The notes: generated by a model from the letters alone, not told the origin. Positions 1 through 8,163 are shown, counted from the first letter of the stretch. The stretch is 62,587 bases of DNA from CACIIZ01 sp045565285 (GCA_045565285.1 JBJLFR010000002.1:1-62587); one strand, 5' to 3'. Numbers and translations are program-made.

Positions 1-2
1 GT

Positions 3-632
3 GAAATTTACTCTGGTGGTCGTGGTGTTCCTAAAGATCATAAAAAAGCAGCCAAATGGTATACTCTGTCTGCTGAAGGTGGTAATACTACAGCGCAAGC
101 AGTTGTAGGTCTTATGTACCAAAATGGACTTGGTGTTCCTAAAGATCACAAGAAAGCAGCCAAATGGTATACTCTGTCTGCTGAAGGTGGTAATACTAGA
201 GCGCAACTATCTATAGGTGTTATGTACGAAAACGGACTTGGTGTTGCTCAAGATAATAAAATAGCAGTGAAATGGTATACGCTTGCTGCTAAAGGCGGTT
301 CTTCTATAGGACAAATGAAACTTGGACAAGCGTACTATATTGGTAAATTGCTTCCACAAGATTATAAGACCGCCTTCAAATGGCTAACTCTTTCTGCTGA
401 GCAGGGTTTGGGGATTTCTCAGGGTTTTCTTGGACTTATGAACTATTTGGGACAAGGTGTTAATCGTGATGACGTTTATGCTTACATGTGGGCAAATATC
501 GCAATAAGAAATGGACATGGAAAAAGTATAAAACTTAAAGATAAGCTAACTAACGAAATGACTGCATCTGAAATAGAAGAGGCGCAAAGGTTAATTAAAG
601 AGTGTATTGCTAAGAAATACAAAGATTGTTGA
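3..632 (+). CDS. Sel1-repeat protein, 5' end outside the window
   Basis: The frame is open from the left edge, so the true start is outside. The visible 209 residues are nearly all Sel1-like (TPR-related) repeats with a 36-residue period; AAKWYTLSAEGG and NGLGV recur. Two successive units are almost identical in DNA with a 108-bp period (starting near 24 and 132), which implies recent unit duplication. The last unit diverges (YAYMWANIAI) and the protein ends EAQRLIKECIAKKYKDC. Sel1 proteins are usually protein-binding adaptors, often periplasmic; no partner can be named here. The C-terminal tail matters because decayed copies of it recur beside the dispersed repeat (5432, 10722, 14590-15144). 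No signal peptide can be judged. Confidence 0.9.
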   Translation, partial: EIYSGGRGVPKDHKKAAKWYTLSAEGGNTTAQAVVGLMYQNGLGVPKDHKKAAKWYTLSAEGGNTRAQLSIGVMYENGLGVAQDNKIAVKWYTLAAKGGSSIGQMKLGQAYYIGKLLPQDYKTAFKWLTLSAEQGLGISQGFLGLMNYLGQGVNRDDVYAYMWANIAIRNGHGKSIKLKDKLTNEMTASEIEEAQRLIKECIAKKYKDC

Positions 633-686
633 GTTTTAAGGGAATACTATCTTAGCTTTAATTTTCTAAGTTAGAACAGAAAAAAT

Positions 687-1448
687 TTAATTATTTTGAA
701 AATTTGATTTTATTTTTTCAACTATTTGTTCTAAAGGCACACTATCACCTAAAGTATTAATTGCTTTCTCAAACTCTGAAGAAGCTTCATGGTTAATAAT
801 ATGGAGTTCTGAATATGCTTTTGCGAGTTTTTCATCATCAAACGGAGAAATACTTAAATAATATTTTTTATTTATGTTTTCTATTAAACTAGAAATGTCC
901 TGTTTAGCATCATTTTCCAAACTTTTAAGATATTCTACTGATAACTCTAAAGGCATTTTTTGAATTTCTCCCCAACCTTCATTTGCATCTTGTCTATATT
1001 CTATTGCAATCTTTGCATTAGGGTAATCTAACAAAAGATCCTTCTTAATAGTATTTTTTTTATTATGTTCTTTTATATTTGAATCTATAGTTTGATCAGT
1101 TAATGGCGACTTTTTTGATAAAACAAAAGAATCAATTGTTTTTGAACTATCATTCTCTAAACTTGAGGCATTTTTGGCATTTTTATATTTGTTTTTTAGT
1201 TGTGTATTAGTTTCAGGTTTCCTTTCATTTTTCATAAAGAATTTAATAACACTATATACTTCACGTATCATCCATATTAGAAAAAGATAAAAATATAATC
1301 CTCTGACAAAGCAAAGCATAGGTTCTCCACACGACCAAAAAGCTAAGTAATGAGCTTCACCTATTGAATACGTATAAAGCCCACCAAAAAATGAAAAAAC
1401 ACAAAAAATAAAAAATATAATACGAATAAAATTTATAAAACGTCTCAT
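687..1448 (-). CDS. unrecognised protein with two N-terminal membrane segments
   Basis: The 253-residue product is not recognised. Residues about 5-27 (IIFFIFCVFSFFGGLYTY) and 45-70 (FVRGLYFYLFLIWMI) look like membrane helices separated by a short segment with two cysteines. A Lys/Asn/Ser-rich linker (about 72-135) follows. A soluble C-terminal domain begins near YPNAKIAIEYRQDANEGWGE and continues as acidic helices. This layout fits a membrane-anchored protein with a cytoplasmic helical domain, but I infer no function. It converges on the Sel1 gene with a 54-bp gap; no ribosome-binding site stands out before the ATG, so the start is uncertain. Confidence 0.65.
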   Translation of the reverse strand: MRRFINFIRIIFFIFCVFSFFGGLYTYSIGEAHYLAFWSCGEPMLCFVRGLYFYLFLIWMIREVYSVIKFFMKNERKPETNTQLKNKYKNAKNASSLENDSSKTIDSFVLSKKSPLTDQTIDSNIKEHNKKNTIKKDLLLDYPNAKIAIEYRQDANEGWGEIQKMPLELSVEYLKSLENDAKQDISSLIENINKKYYLSISPFDDEKLAKAYSELHIINHEASSEFEKAINTLGDSVPLEQIVEKIKSNFQNN

Positions 1449-2018
1449 GGATACTAAGTTTAATTCTTTATTTTTATTTGAAAAGTAAATAAATAGTGTA
1501 GGTTACTTTTCTCATATTTTTTTAGTTGGAATACTACTTATGAAGAAATATTTTTCTCTTATACTTTATTTTAAATCCTTTATTTATTTAAAGTTTATTT
1601 TTTATTGCACCCCACGCAAGTGCCATTCAACCCCTAAGACATATCCTTGAGGACACCCCAAAAACCATAGCCTATTATTAGCAAGTGCTACTGCTCACAT
1701 GTTATGGTTTGAAGTGTATACAACTTAGATATTTTTAAAAAAATTATGAGTCCCCTATTATTTATGTTGCAAATAGTAATTTTTTTCTTATAAAAAACAT
1801 CATCAGATAGTTATTCTCTGCAAATGAATGTCCAGGTTACGGTATTCCCTGAGACGAATACCTCTTTAAAAAGAGGTGTAAAATGACCCAAAAAAATAAG
1901 AATTTAATTATATTAAAAATTTGTAGCTATACAAAAATAAAAGGTATTAAAGGAATTTTTGAGTCTTTGAAAATTCTAAAAAAAATAGAGCCAATTATTT
2001 AATTAGCTAGAGATTACT
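1449..2018. other. intergenic stretch with one repeat copy and a short palindrome
   Basis: About 570 bp between divergent genes. It holds a near-complete copy of the dispersed repeat (1628-1713) and a perfect palindrome ACCTCTTTAAAAAGAGGT at 1860-1877. A 39-codon ORF (1883-2002) begins just after the palindrome and uses its AAGAGG as a possible ribosome-binding site. Its product is lysine/isoleucine-rich and featureless, and I do not call it a gene. Confidence 0.6.
1628..1713 (+). repeat. dispersed repeat copy, nearly complete
   Basis: It contains hairpin 1 (CCCCTAAG / CTTGAGG), the core CCATAGCCTATTATTAGC and the right arm CTGCTCACAT. The right end reads TATGGTTT rather than TTTTGGTTT, which extends pairing with AAACCATA of the core to 8 bp. 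The left GAACATAAC edge is absent. Confidence 0.85.
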
Positions 2019-2642
2019 ATGATAAAGCTTTTTTTAGAGAACTTTGTACTATTGTTTATTGCTATTGATCCTATATCGTTGCTACCTATTTTTGCTTCTT
2101 TTACTCAGGGATTAAACAGAAAAGATATTACTACTCTCTGTCTTAGAGCAGGTACAACAGCGTTTTTAATTTTGCTAACTTTTTGGGTATTTGGAAGACA
2201 GATTCTTAATTTAATGGGGATAAGTATAGATTCATTTAAAATAGCAGGTGGAATTTTTTTGCTATTTATTGCATACGAAATGCTGTTTGAAAAAAGGCAA
2301 CAAAGGAGGAAAGAAACAGCTGAAAAGGCAATGGAAGATGAAGCATTAACTTCTCTAGCTACATTCCCTCTGGCTATTCCTTTGATAGCAGGACCAGGAG
2401 CAATTGCAATTGCAATGCTTTTATCTGAAAAGTCTCCTCAATCTATTGGGTTCCAATTGATTGGTTTCAGTCCAGTATTTATTATAATACTATTAACAGT
2501 ATTCTCTATTTGGGTTTCTGGAAGAATTACTGAAAAACTACCAAGTTCAGTACTGGGTGTCCTTCAAAGAGTTTTTGCATTATTGCTTGGTGCTTTAGCT
2601 ATAGAATTTATAGTTCAAGGGCTAAGGCAAACTTTAATATAA
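2019..2642 (+). CDS. MarC family integral membrane protein
   Basis: The 207-residue product is hydrophobic with about six membrane segments and matches the MarC/UPF0056 family in length and landmarks: an N-terminal FLENFVLLFIAIDPISLLPIF, a glycine-rich second segment (ISIDSFKIAGGIFLLFIAYE), a charged cytoplasmic loop after FEKRQQRRK, and the family-typical AIPLIAGPGAIA before the fourth segment. MarC proteins sit in the inner membrane; a role in multiple antibiotic resistance was proposed and later questioned, so the substrate is unknown. It is monocistronic with a dispersed repeat starting 18 bp after the stop. Confidence 0.92.
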   Translation: MIKLFLENFVLLFIAIDPISLLPIFASFTQGLNRKDITTLCLRAGTTAFLILLTFWVFGRQILNLMGISIDSFKIAGGIFLLFIAYEMLFEKRQQRRKETAEKAMEDEALTSLATFPLAIPLIAGPGAIAIAMLLSEKSPQSIGFQLIGFSPVFIIILLTVFSIWVSGRITEKLPSSVLGVLQRVFALLLGALAIEFIVQGLRQTLI

Positions 2643-2659
2643 CAAGAACAATTAAGAGT

Positions 2660-2768
2660 GTTGAACATAACAAGCATAACACCTACCCCTAAGACATATC
2701 CTTGAGGGCACCCCAAAAACCATAGCTTATTATTAGCAAGTACGACTGCTCACACATTTTGGGTGGGG
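2660..2768 (+). repeat. dispersed repeat copy, complete
   Basis: Full form: left GTTGAACATAAC, hairpin 1 (CCCCTAAG / CTTGAGGG), core CCATAGCTTATTATTAGC, right arm CTGCTCACACATTTTGGG. The bases just before it (about 2644-2664) resemble the AAG AAC TAT AAA GGG TGT TGA end of Sel1 genes with substitutions. Confidence 0.9.
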
Positions 2769-2782
2769 ATAGATATAAAGGA

Positions 2783-2797
2783 TTACGTATGGTAATT
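2783..2797 (+). promoter_or_regulatory. TWACGTWWGGTAA motif upstream of the 91-aa gene
   Basis: TTACGTATGGTAATT lies 84-98 bp before the start at 2881. The same motif sits at nearly the same distance before the paralogue at 24639 and, with small changes, before the gene at 58210. An AT-rich segment with TAATAT and TAAAAT (possible -10 boxes) follows. I infer an operator or activator site. Confidence 0.5.
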
Positions 2798-2880
2798 CAT
2801 TTTTTGTGTTAAACTTTTTTTAAAATAATATTAAAATGAGGATTAATTCTTAAAACAATTATCTATGGAGGATTTTCAAT

Positions 2881-3156
2881 ATGCCTACTTTAGTAATCAA
2901 GGGGAAAATAACAAAAGGATATGAACATTGGGTTAATGTATATGACCAAGCTGAAGAACTTAGAAATACAAAATATGGAATTAAAACAATTTACAGAGGA
3001 CATGAATTAGAAGATTCTAATACGATACATGTAGTTATGCATACCCCTAGCATGGATGTATTACAACAACACATGGAAAATGAAGCTGAATTAATTGCTG
3101 AAGCTGGTGGTGATCCTAGCCCAGAAGCTAATGTAATTACTCTTTGCAGTGATTAA
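2881..3156 (+). CDS. small ferredoxin-like (DUF3764-like) protein, copy 1
   Basis: The 91-residue product has the pattern of a single dimeric alpha/beta-barrel (ferredoxin-like) domain: a first strand LVIKGKIT, helix GYEHWVNVYDQAEEL, strand IKTIYRGHEL, strand IHVVMHTPS, helix MDVLQQHMENEAEL, and a last strand ANVITLCSD. It resembles small DUF3764-type proteins, but this family call is tentative and no ligand is known. A second copy at 24639 differs at 7 of 91 residues and shares the upstream 100 bp; a third, interrupted relative is at 60604. The ribosome-binding site GGAGG sits 11 bp before the ATG. Repeats flank the unit on both sides. Confidence 0.8.
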   Translation: MPTLVIKGKITKGYEHWVNVYDQAEELRNTKYGIKTIYRGHELEDSNTIHVVMHTPSMDVLQQHMENEAELIAEAGGDPSPEANVITLCSD

Positions 3157-3206
3157 AAAACTGTACTTTTAAGAAGAGATAGTCTTTTACGATATTAATT
3201 TTCACT

Positions 3207-3298
3207 AAACATAACACCCACCCCTAAGACATATCCTTGAGGGTATCCCAAAAACTAGAGCCTATTATTAGCAAGTGCGATTGCTCAAACCTGAAAAG
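3207..3298 (+). repeat. dispersed repeat copy, right end diverged
   Basis: AACATAACACCCACCCC, hairpin 1 with CCTTGAGGG, core CTAGAGCCTATTATTAGC and GATTGCTCA are present. The right end reads ACCTGAAAAG instead of ACATTTTGG. Confidence 0.85.
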
Positions 3299-3378
3299 TT
3301 TTTTTATCTATAAATAACCAATACAAACTAGAATTTTCTTTGAATGAATATGTAGATTATCTATCTTTTCCTATTGTA

Positions 3379-3459
3379 ACCTTTGGGACTTTCTGAAAGG
3401 CAATGAGTTACTATTGACTAATAATAGACGACTTATATTTTCTCAGAGTTCCCAAAGGT
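3379..3459 (+). ncRNA. candidate structured RNA element 1
   Basis: ACCTTTGGGA at 3379-3388 pairs perfectly with TCCCAAAGGT at 3450-3459 (10 bp). The enclosed 61 nt contain a CTTT/AAAG hairpin at once and CTATT/AATAG further on. Element 2 (3642-3730) has the same closing stem with a G-U change on one side. The strand is assumed. No known riboswitch class is recognised. Confidence 0.35.
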
Positions 3460-3641
3460 AATTTAGATAAATTGATTTTTTTACACCACTGGTGCATTAA
3501 TTAAATGCATAAACAATACCAATTATTTGAATCTTTTTTAAAAAATTTATTTTAATAAAATATTATAAAAATGTTTCATAACATTGTCATGAATTTGTAA
3601 CAATATTATGATGTATAGTAGCTTATCCTTACTAAGTATAA

Positions 3642-3730
3642 ACCTTTGGGATTATTTCACTCAAAGTGAATGACAGATCACTTAATGAAAATCTCTGCCG
3701 TATAAGAGACAATTTATAATTCCAAAGGCT
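3642..3730 (+). ncRNA. candidate structured RNA element 2
   Basis: ACCTTTGGGA at 3642-3651 pairs with TTCCAAAGG at 3720-3728 (9 bp including one G-U). Inside are hairpins TTCACT/AGTGAA (3656-3670) and TCTC/GAGA (about 3692-3709). The closing stem matches element 1 while the interior sequence differs, as expected of structure-conserved RNAs or ends of a small element. Confidence 0.35.
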
Positions 3731-3960
3731 ACCTTTTAAAAAAGATTTAGTTAATAAAACTAATAATGTTAAATCTATTTTTAATGATTTATTTCAGAAG
3801 TATGATGTTCAATATGCATTTTTTAATGATCTTTTAAAAAAAAATTAATTCAATTTCATTGATATAATTCTATTTCCCAAATTAAAAATTTTTAAGATAT
3901 ATTTTGAGGATGCTTTATCTATATTAAAAAAGAAAGTTTAATTCTAATGAATAAGGGTAA

Positions 3961-4018
3961 GATACCCAAAAAAACCATAGCTTATTAGCAAATACTACTG
4001 CTCTCATATTTTAGTTAG
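3961..4018 (+). repeat. dispersed repeat copy, right half only
   Basis: It begins at ACCCAAAAAAACCATAGC, has a shortened core (CTTATTAGC), then ACTACTGCTCTCATATTTTAG. The hairpin 1 part is absent. Confidence 0.75.
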
Positions 4019-4089
4019 AGAAGAATTATGTTAACCTTGGTATACACCCAGTAAATCCACAGAATAAAACTTAACGAATTATAAGTTTT

Positions 4090-4371
4090 TTAAAGTTCAC
4101 TCATTACAGCAAAAGTTTCACCCGTTTCTTCTCTAATCATTTTCAGACCACTATCCTCACGATTAGTATTTCTTGCTTGCATATCTTTTTCATAAGCCTC
4201 TTTTGAGGAATATATTAATACTGAGCCATGTGTGACTTCATCGATTTCAAACCACATCACATCAATTACTTCATTGCTATTATTTCTATCTTTTAATCCC
4301 GATAGAATTTTGCGCATATTTACCTTGTCCATAGGCTTATCATGTCTCCATGTTGTCGTTACCATATACAT
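4090..4371 (-). CDS. small ferredoxin-like protein of unknown function
   Basis: The 93-residue product is unrecognised but has the strand-helix-strand order of a dimeric alpha/beta-barrel domain: YMVTTTWRHD, a helix DKVNMRKILSGLKD, strands IDVMWFEID and HGSVLIYS, then a helix SKEAYEKDMQARN. It lies 121 bp downstream of the 206-residue gene on the same strand, behind a terminator-like hairpin (4451-4485), so it probably has its own promoter though it may share a theme with that gene. No motif suggests catalysis. Confidence 0.7.
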   Translation of the reverse strand: MYMVTTTWRHDKPMDKVNMRKILSGLKDRNNSNEVIDVMWFEIDEVTHGSVLIYSSKEAYEKDMQARNTNREDSGLKMIREETGETFAVMSEL

Positions 4372-4450
4372 CTATTATCTCCTTTTTCTAAAGTACCTTC
4401 TACAATCTCACTATTCACATATTGTAATTACCTATAAAATTTTATTGAAA

Positions 4451-4485
4451 TTTAGACCAAACCCTTTCTAAAGGCTCGGTCTAAA
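4451..4485 (-). terminator. terminator-like hairpin after the 206-residue gene
   Basis: Arms TTTAGACC (4451-4458) and GGTCTAAA (4478-4485) pair perfectly, with a further CTTT/AAAG in the loop. It starts 8 bp past the stop at 4493 and is followed on that strand by a T-rich run. It could serve either strand. Confidence 0.6.
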
Positions 4486-4492
4486 ATATAAT

Positions 4493-5113
4493 TTAACGTA
4501 TGGTTTCCATTCCAAAAGCACGATCAAGAGTTCCTAATTTAGATGCCTGTTGCAGCATTTTCTGAAACTCCTCTGTCATCCCTACTTCATCTATTCCCTT
4601 TCCAAGAGTTCTTAAATCAGGAGCAGAATACACTGCCATAGAGCGTTGCATTTCCTCAGCTATTATGGGCACCCACATTGTTACATTAACATTATGACTA
4701 CTTATTAACTTTTGAATATCACCAACTAATGCAGTAGCTTCACCCCATTTTGAACGTTCCATTATATATTCTCGAACCATGAATGCTTTATTTTCTTGTT
4801 TTGGTTCACCTGCAATCAACCGTGCTACATTGGGTCCATTAATTCTTCCTGCTGGAATTAATTCTCTTTCTGACATAAGTGCATTCCAGCTTGGGTCACT
4901 ACTCAAGTTTTGTGAAAGTTGCATTCCTTGTTCCATGCTCATATAAAAAGTGTATAAGTGTAAAGATCCTGCAGTAAAACCGCCACCAACTCTTGTTATA
5001 TTAACTGAGGTTGCACCGTTTCTAGCTAATATTCCGGCGGCTTGTCTTACTCGGCTCATTGCAAGTTCATATTTCCCTATATGGGGTGTAATTATTCTTC
5101 TTGATCCAAACAT
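4493..5113 (-). CDS. two-domain ferredoxin-like protein of unknown function
   Basis: The 206-residue product appears to be two tandem alpha/beta ferredoxin-like halves. Half 1 runs from RRIITPHIGKYELAMSRVRQ through VNITRVGGGFTAGSLHLYTFY to about residue 95. Half 2 starts near KAFMVREYIMERSKWGEATA and contains VTMWVPIIAEEMQRSMAVYS. Each half has a basic/aromatic first strand, a helix of 15-20 residues and a strand with small residues. The family is not recognised. There is no signal peptide. A ribosome-binding site AGGAG precedes the ATG. A decayed copy of its 3' end lies at 50030-50157. Confidence 0.75.
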   Translation of the reverse strand: MFGSRRIITPHIGKYELAMSRVRQAAGILARNGATSVNITRVGGGFTAGSLHLYTFYMSMEQGMQLSQNLSSDPSWNALMSERELIPAGRINGPNVARLIAGEPKQENKAFMVREYIMERSKWGEATALVGDIQKLISSHNVNVTMWVPIIAEEMQRSMAVYSAPDLRTLGKGIDEVGMTEEFQKMLQQASKLGTLDRAFGMETIR

Positions 5114-5431
5114 AATTAACTCCTTTCTCTTAAAAATTTGAAAATTAAATTTTCGACTAATAATGTTTTATTTGAAAGTTGAAATATGAATAAATAGTTT
5201 TTATTCAAAAAAATGATCAAAAATTATACAAATATTAAATGATATGGATAGCACATTAACCCCTTCCCCTACTTTTCGAACATCCTTTAGGCTTCTCATG
5301 AGTCTTATTAAAGCATTAAGATATTATTAGAGATGTAAATCCCAAAAAATCCACAAGTTAATAAAAGGAAGTACTTCAATTTTCCATTTCATTTTGAAGA
5401 GTTACAAAAGTATGATATTTTAATTTCACCT

Positions 5432-5485
5432 AATTTAATTAGGCCTGCAAGAGAGTGTCTTAAGAAGAACTATAAAGGGTGTTGA
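5432..5485 (+). pseudogene. 3' tail of a decayed Sel1-repeat gene
   Basis: The last 18 codons read NLIRPARECLKKNYKGC then TGA, matching the EAQRLIKECIAKKYKDC end of the Sel1 protein at the left edge and the tail of the pseudogene at 14590-15144. Nothing upstream reads as Sel1. The stop codon overlaps the GTTGAAC left edge of the repeat. Confidence 0.7.
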
Positions 5486-5586
5486 ACATATCAATCATAA
5501 CACCCACCCTGAGACATATCCTTGAGGGCACCCCCAAAACCATAGCCTATTATTAGCAAGTACTACTGCTCACACGTTTTAATTTG
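5481..5586 (+). repeat. dispersed repeat copy, complete
   Basis: GTTGAACATATC, hairpin 1 (ACCCTGAG / CTTGAGGG), core CCATAGCCTATTATTAGC and ACTACTGCTCACAC. The end reads GTTTTAATTTG, so the outer arm here is GTTTT against AAAAC. Confidence 0.9.
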
Positions 5587-5657
5587 TTTAAGTGCAAATT
5601 TATACGGTTAGTCTATTTTAAATATCTTCACTTAAATTAAAGTTTTTTTAGAAATTA

Positions 5658-6002
5658 CTAATTACTCTGATAGCTAGCTACATGTTCAAATTTTAATTCT
5701 TGATCAGATGATTCTATATCCTCTTTCGTCATTCCAAATATTTTCATAGCTTCCTCAAGATGTCCTTTATCATCGGGATGATCACTTTTCATCCAATTTT
5801 CTAAACTTTCAGCAGGGTCTCGAACAACAATCATAGCTGTTCCAGTTGGTAACTCTGCAAAAAATGCATCTATTGAATTAATTCCTGTTCTTTTTGCGTG
5901 TTCTTCCAACCACTGTGGATCACCATGTGTCTTTTTTATAAGTGATTTAAATTGTTCAATTTTATCATCAGGTATTGGCATATATTCAAGTATTTTCGGC
6001 AT
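5658..6002 (-). CDS. small protein of unknown function, probably ferredoxin-like
   Basis: The 114-residue product starts PKILEYMPIPDDKIEQFKSL and has a central FFAELPTGTAMIVVRDPAES strand pair and a C-terminal ELKFEHVASYQSN strand, resembling small dimeric alpha/beta-barrel proteins (one domain plus an extra helical insert at HGDPQWLEEHAKRTGI). No catalytic motif is evident. It is a single-gene unit bounded by dispersed repeats at 5481-5586 and 6178-6224. Confidence 0.7.
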   Translation of the reverse strand: MPKILEYMPIPDDKIEQFKSLIKKTHGDPQWLEEHAKRTGINSIDAFFAELPTGTAMIVVRDPAESLENWMKSDHPDDKGHLEEAMKIFGMTKEDIESSDQELKFEHVASYQSN

Positions 6003-6177
6003 TTAAATTTCCTTCTTATCATAACAACTATAAATTAATTGTTGACTAATCTTGGTGAGTTTAAAAGTTTTTTTATATAAGAAATTATTAATATCAGATA
6101 AATGACTAAAAAGTATTCATATTTTATACTTACGTTACTAAAGCTTAGTAAATAATAGTTTTTTGAAGTAGTAGCAG

Positions 6178-6224
6178 ACCAAAAACCATAGCCTAAGTAA
6201 TACTGCTCACACATTTTGGTTTTG
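6178..6224 (+). repeat. dispersed repeat copy, right half, core shortened
   Basis: ACCAAAAACCATAGCC is followed directly by AAGTAATACTGCTCAC and ACATTTTGGTTTTG. About 9 core bases (TATTATTAGC) are missing, leaving the outer arms CCAAAA/TTTTGG intact. Confidence 0.8.
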
Positions 6225-6266
6225 AATTTGAGTAATCTTGTATTTAAATTAAGGCTTTTTTTGAAC

Positions 6267-7172
6267 TCATATTTTTATATTAGATGTTTTTACATTTATT
6301 CGAAACCTCTCAAAGAGGAATATAGACAATATTATTATTATAAAACCAAAGGTTTCAGTTAAATTTAAAAATTGTTTTAACAAAATTAGAGCAAAAATTG
6401 CAGCAAATATGGGTTCCATAGTTGCTAAAACTGAAGTTCTAGTTATCCCAATTCTTTTAGAGCCTTCATAAAATAGAAAGTAACTAAGAACATAAAAAAA
6501 GCCATTACTGAAAATAGCCAACCACCCTTCGGGATTTTCTGGTAATTTAAAAATTATATCTGTTGAAAAAATTAGAAAACCCAATAGCAAACTACTCCAA
6601 AGATTAATATGAAAGTTCATAATTGCTGAACCAGTTAAATTAGCTAATTTGCCAGAAAAATAAATGAAAATTATCATTAGTAATAAACCCAAAATGCTTA
6701 TAAAAAATCCATAAATGTTACCCTCAAATGAACCATCTATTATTATCAAACCAATCCCAAAAATTATAAATAATATACAAAACCATTGTATAGGTTGGAA
6801 TAACTCTTCTTTTGTTAGATATGTTATAAGAGCAATCCCTAAGGGAAATAAGTATAAAATCATAAGTACTAATGCAATGTCCAAAAATTCAATTGCATGG
6901 TATGTAACAGCTATCAAACTTACTGACACCAAGCTAATAAAAATTAATTTAAAAAAAATAATGCTTGAATAAATAACTTTTTGTTTTTTTAAAAAAACTA
7001 ATGGAGTTAATAAGATCAACCCGATTAAGCATCTAGAAAACAGAAGGACTAAAAGAGATACACCATTATCTAAAGCTATCTTAGCTGAACTTGGTACCAT
7101 TGCAAAAAAAATTGAAGATAAAATAACTATAAGAACACCAGAAAAATCTTTTTTTTTATTTTTTTCTAACAA
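6267..7172 (-). CDS. DMT-superfamily (EamA) transporter, copy 1
   Basis: The 301-residue product has about ten hydrophobic segments arranged as two EamA halves. The first half begins SGVLIVILSSIFFAMVPSSA with the LFSRCLIGLILLTPLV second helix; the second half has MNFHINLWSSLLLGF and the family-typical end LATMEPIFAAIFALILLKQ. EamA proteins export small metabolites such as amino acids; the substrate cannot be read from sequence. The next gene downstream of its start on the same strand (7277-7726) and this one are duplicated together at 56159-57621. Probable two-gene operon with a 104-bp gap. Confidence 0.9.
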   Translation of the reverse strand: MLEKNKKKDFSGVLIVILSSIFFAMVPSSAKIALDNGVSLLVLLFSRCLIGLILLTPLVFLKKQKVIYSSIIFFKLIFISLVSVSLIAVTYHAIEFLDIALVLMILYLFPLGIALITYLTKEELFQPIQWFCILFIIFGIGLIIIDGSFEGNIYGFFISILGLLLMIIFIYFSGKLANLTGSAIMNFHINLWSSLLLGFLIFSTDIIFKLPENPEGWLAIFSNGFFYVLSYFLFYEGSKRIGITRTSVLATMEPIFAAIFALILLKQFLNLTETFGFIIIILSIFLFERFRINVKTSNIKI

Positions 7173-7276
7173 AATGTCATTCCGAACAATTTTAATAAAT
7201 TATATAGGAATTTCATAATTTTATAAGAATTTGTCAATTTGACAATTTTAGAATTAATATCAATCATTCTCCCTTT

Positions 7277-7726
7277 TTAAATAACGTATTCAAAATTTAT
7301 AGTTTCTCTATTAGAATTTAATTCTAGTGCACCATTTCTTAAATGAAAATTTCTAGCCATTTTAGTTTTTGGACTCATAGTTATATATCTTGTTATTTCA
7401 GGCTTCTTTTTCTTTAACCAGTCAACTGTGCTAAATAAAATATCTTTCCCAGATCCTTTAGAATAACTCCATATAGTATAGAAAATAGCTTTATCATAAT
7501 TTACAGAAAGATGATGCATTGAATAAATTTCTAATTGTTTTTCTGTTTTAGGTATCTCTTTAGTATAAGCTACACAAATAATTGCACATGGTTTACTAAA
7601 GTCTTTGGTTAGTAAGAAGTTTACTCTATTTTGAGTTAATCTAAACTTAGGGGTTAAATTTGGTCTTACTGGATCGTCTTTAAATAGTTTCACCCAGTAA
7701 TCGCTACTTATTTTAACTAAAGACAT
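7277..7726 (-). CDS. GNAT-like acetyltransferase, copy 1
   Basis: The 149-residue product has a compact acetyltransferase-like pattern: strands around FLLTKDFSKPCAIICVAYT, a helix-turn KGSGKDILFSTVDWLKKK, then ITRYITMSPKTKMARNFHLR followed by NGALELN, which corresponds to the N-acyltransferase end helix and the NGF turn of GNAT folds. The classic Q/RxxGxG/A loop is only loosely kept (SKGSGKD), so the enzyme class is an inference. It precedes the transporter gene in a minus-strand unit that recurs at 57172-57621, with a TAACGTTAGGTAA-type motif about 75 bp before the start. Confidence 0.6.
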   Translation of the reverse strand: MSLVKISSDYWVKLFKDDPVRPNLTPKFRLTQNRVNFLLTKDFSKPCAIICVAYTKEIPKTEKQLEIYSMHHLSVNYDKAIFYTIWSYSKGSGKDILFSTVDWLKKKKPEITRYITMSPKTKMARNFHLRNGALELNSNRETINFEYVI

Positions 7727-7798
7727 TAATTAAAAATTCCTAATCAAAAAACTAAATTAACTAGTAAAGTTTATTTTGAATATATTAGTCTTACAATA

Positions 7799-7813
7799 TT
7801 TACCTAACGTTAT
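7799..7813 (-). promoter_or_regulatory. TWACGTWWGGTAA motif before the acetyltransferase-like gene
   Basis: On the minus strand the bases read AATAACGTTAGGTAAA, a match to the motif at 2783 and 24542, 73-87 bp before the start at 7726. The paralogous unit has an equivalent site at 57694-57709. Confidence 0.4.
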
Positions 7814-7849
7814 TAAAAATAAAATTTAATAAATAATATTTATAACTAT

Positions 7850-8017
7850 ATCTTGATCTGGAAAGAATTATATCTATCTAAAATCCAGAATATATTAGGT
7901 CACGCATCTTTAAAGATTATAATGGATACCTATGCTCACTTCTTTGATAAGTACTACAAGAAGATGGTTGATACCCTAGTAGCTATTCAAGGGGGACAAA
8001 AGGGGGACTTTTTTTAG
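7850..8017 (+). pseudogene. C-terminal relic of a tyrosine recombinase/integrase
   Basis: An open frame ending at the TAG at 8015 reads LSKIQNILGHASLKIIMDTY then AHFFDKYYKK. LGHxS with its box-II histidine and the DTYAH nucleophile tyrosine are diagnostic of phage-type tyrosine recombinases. Only the last 50 or so residues remain; there is no start codon and no upstream catalytic arginine or lysine. It stands beside repeat arms, so it is the best clue to what spread them, although the link is inference. Confidence 0.75.
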
Positions 8018-8163
8018 TGGAGCAGAGTTAATTACTGAGAGATATGATACTGTAGCTAACACTTTAACCCTAGTTTTATTGAGTTTGTGAAAATACTGAG
8101 ACTGTAGTTAACTAGTACAAAGATTAATCGATACCCTATCCAATGAGGAAAATACCTGATTTA

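Larger units (their letters stand above)
3157..4089. other. 930-bp stretch without a gene: repeats and two stem-closed elements
   Basis: It holds two dispersed repeat copies (3207-3298 and 3961-4018) and two 80-90-nt elements closed by the same stem (3379-3459, 3642-3730). After the second element an open frame (about 3740-3848, KKDLVNKTNNVKS... ending FFNDLLKKN) has no start codon and looks like a gene remnant or chance ORF. I see no tRNA or protein gene. Confidence 0.55.
5114..5657. other. intergenic stretch with Sel1 tail relic and a repeat copy
   Basis: About 540 bp between two minus-strand genes. Left of 5430 I see nothing recognisable. The right half holds the 3' tail of a lost Sel1 gene (5432-5485) run straight into a complete dispersed repeat (5481-5586). 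Confidence 0.6.

Noticed and set aside
1883..2002. 39-codon ORF after the palindrome at 1860
   Set aside because: A plausible ribosome-binding site, but the product is low-complexity Lys/Ile and has no support beyond length.
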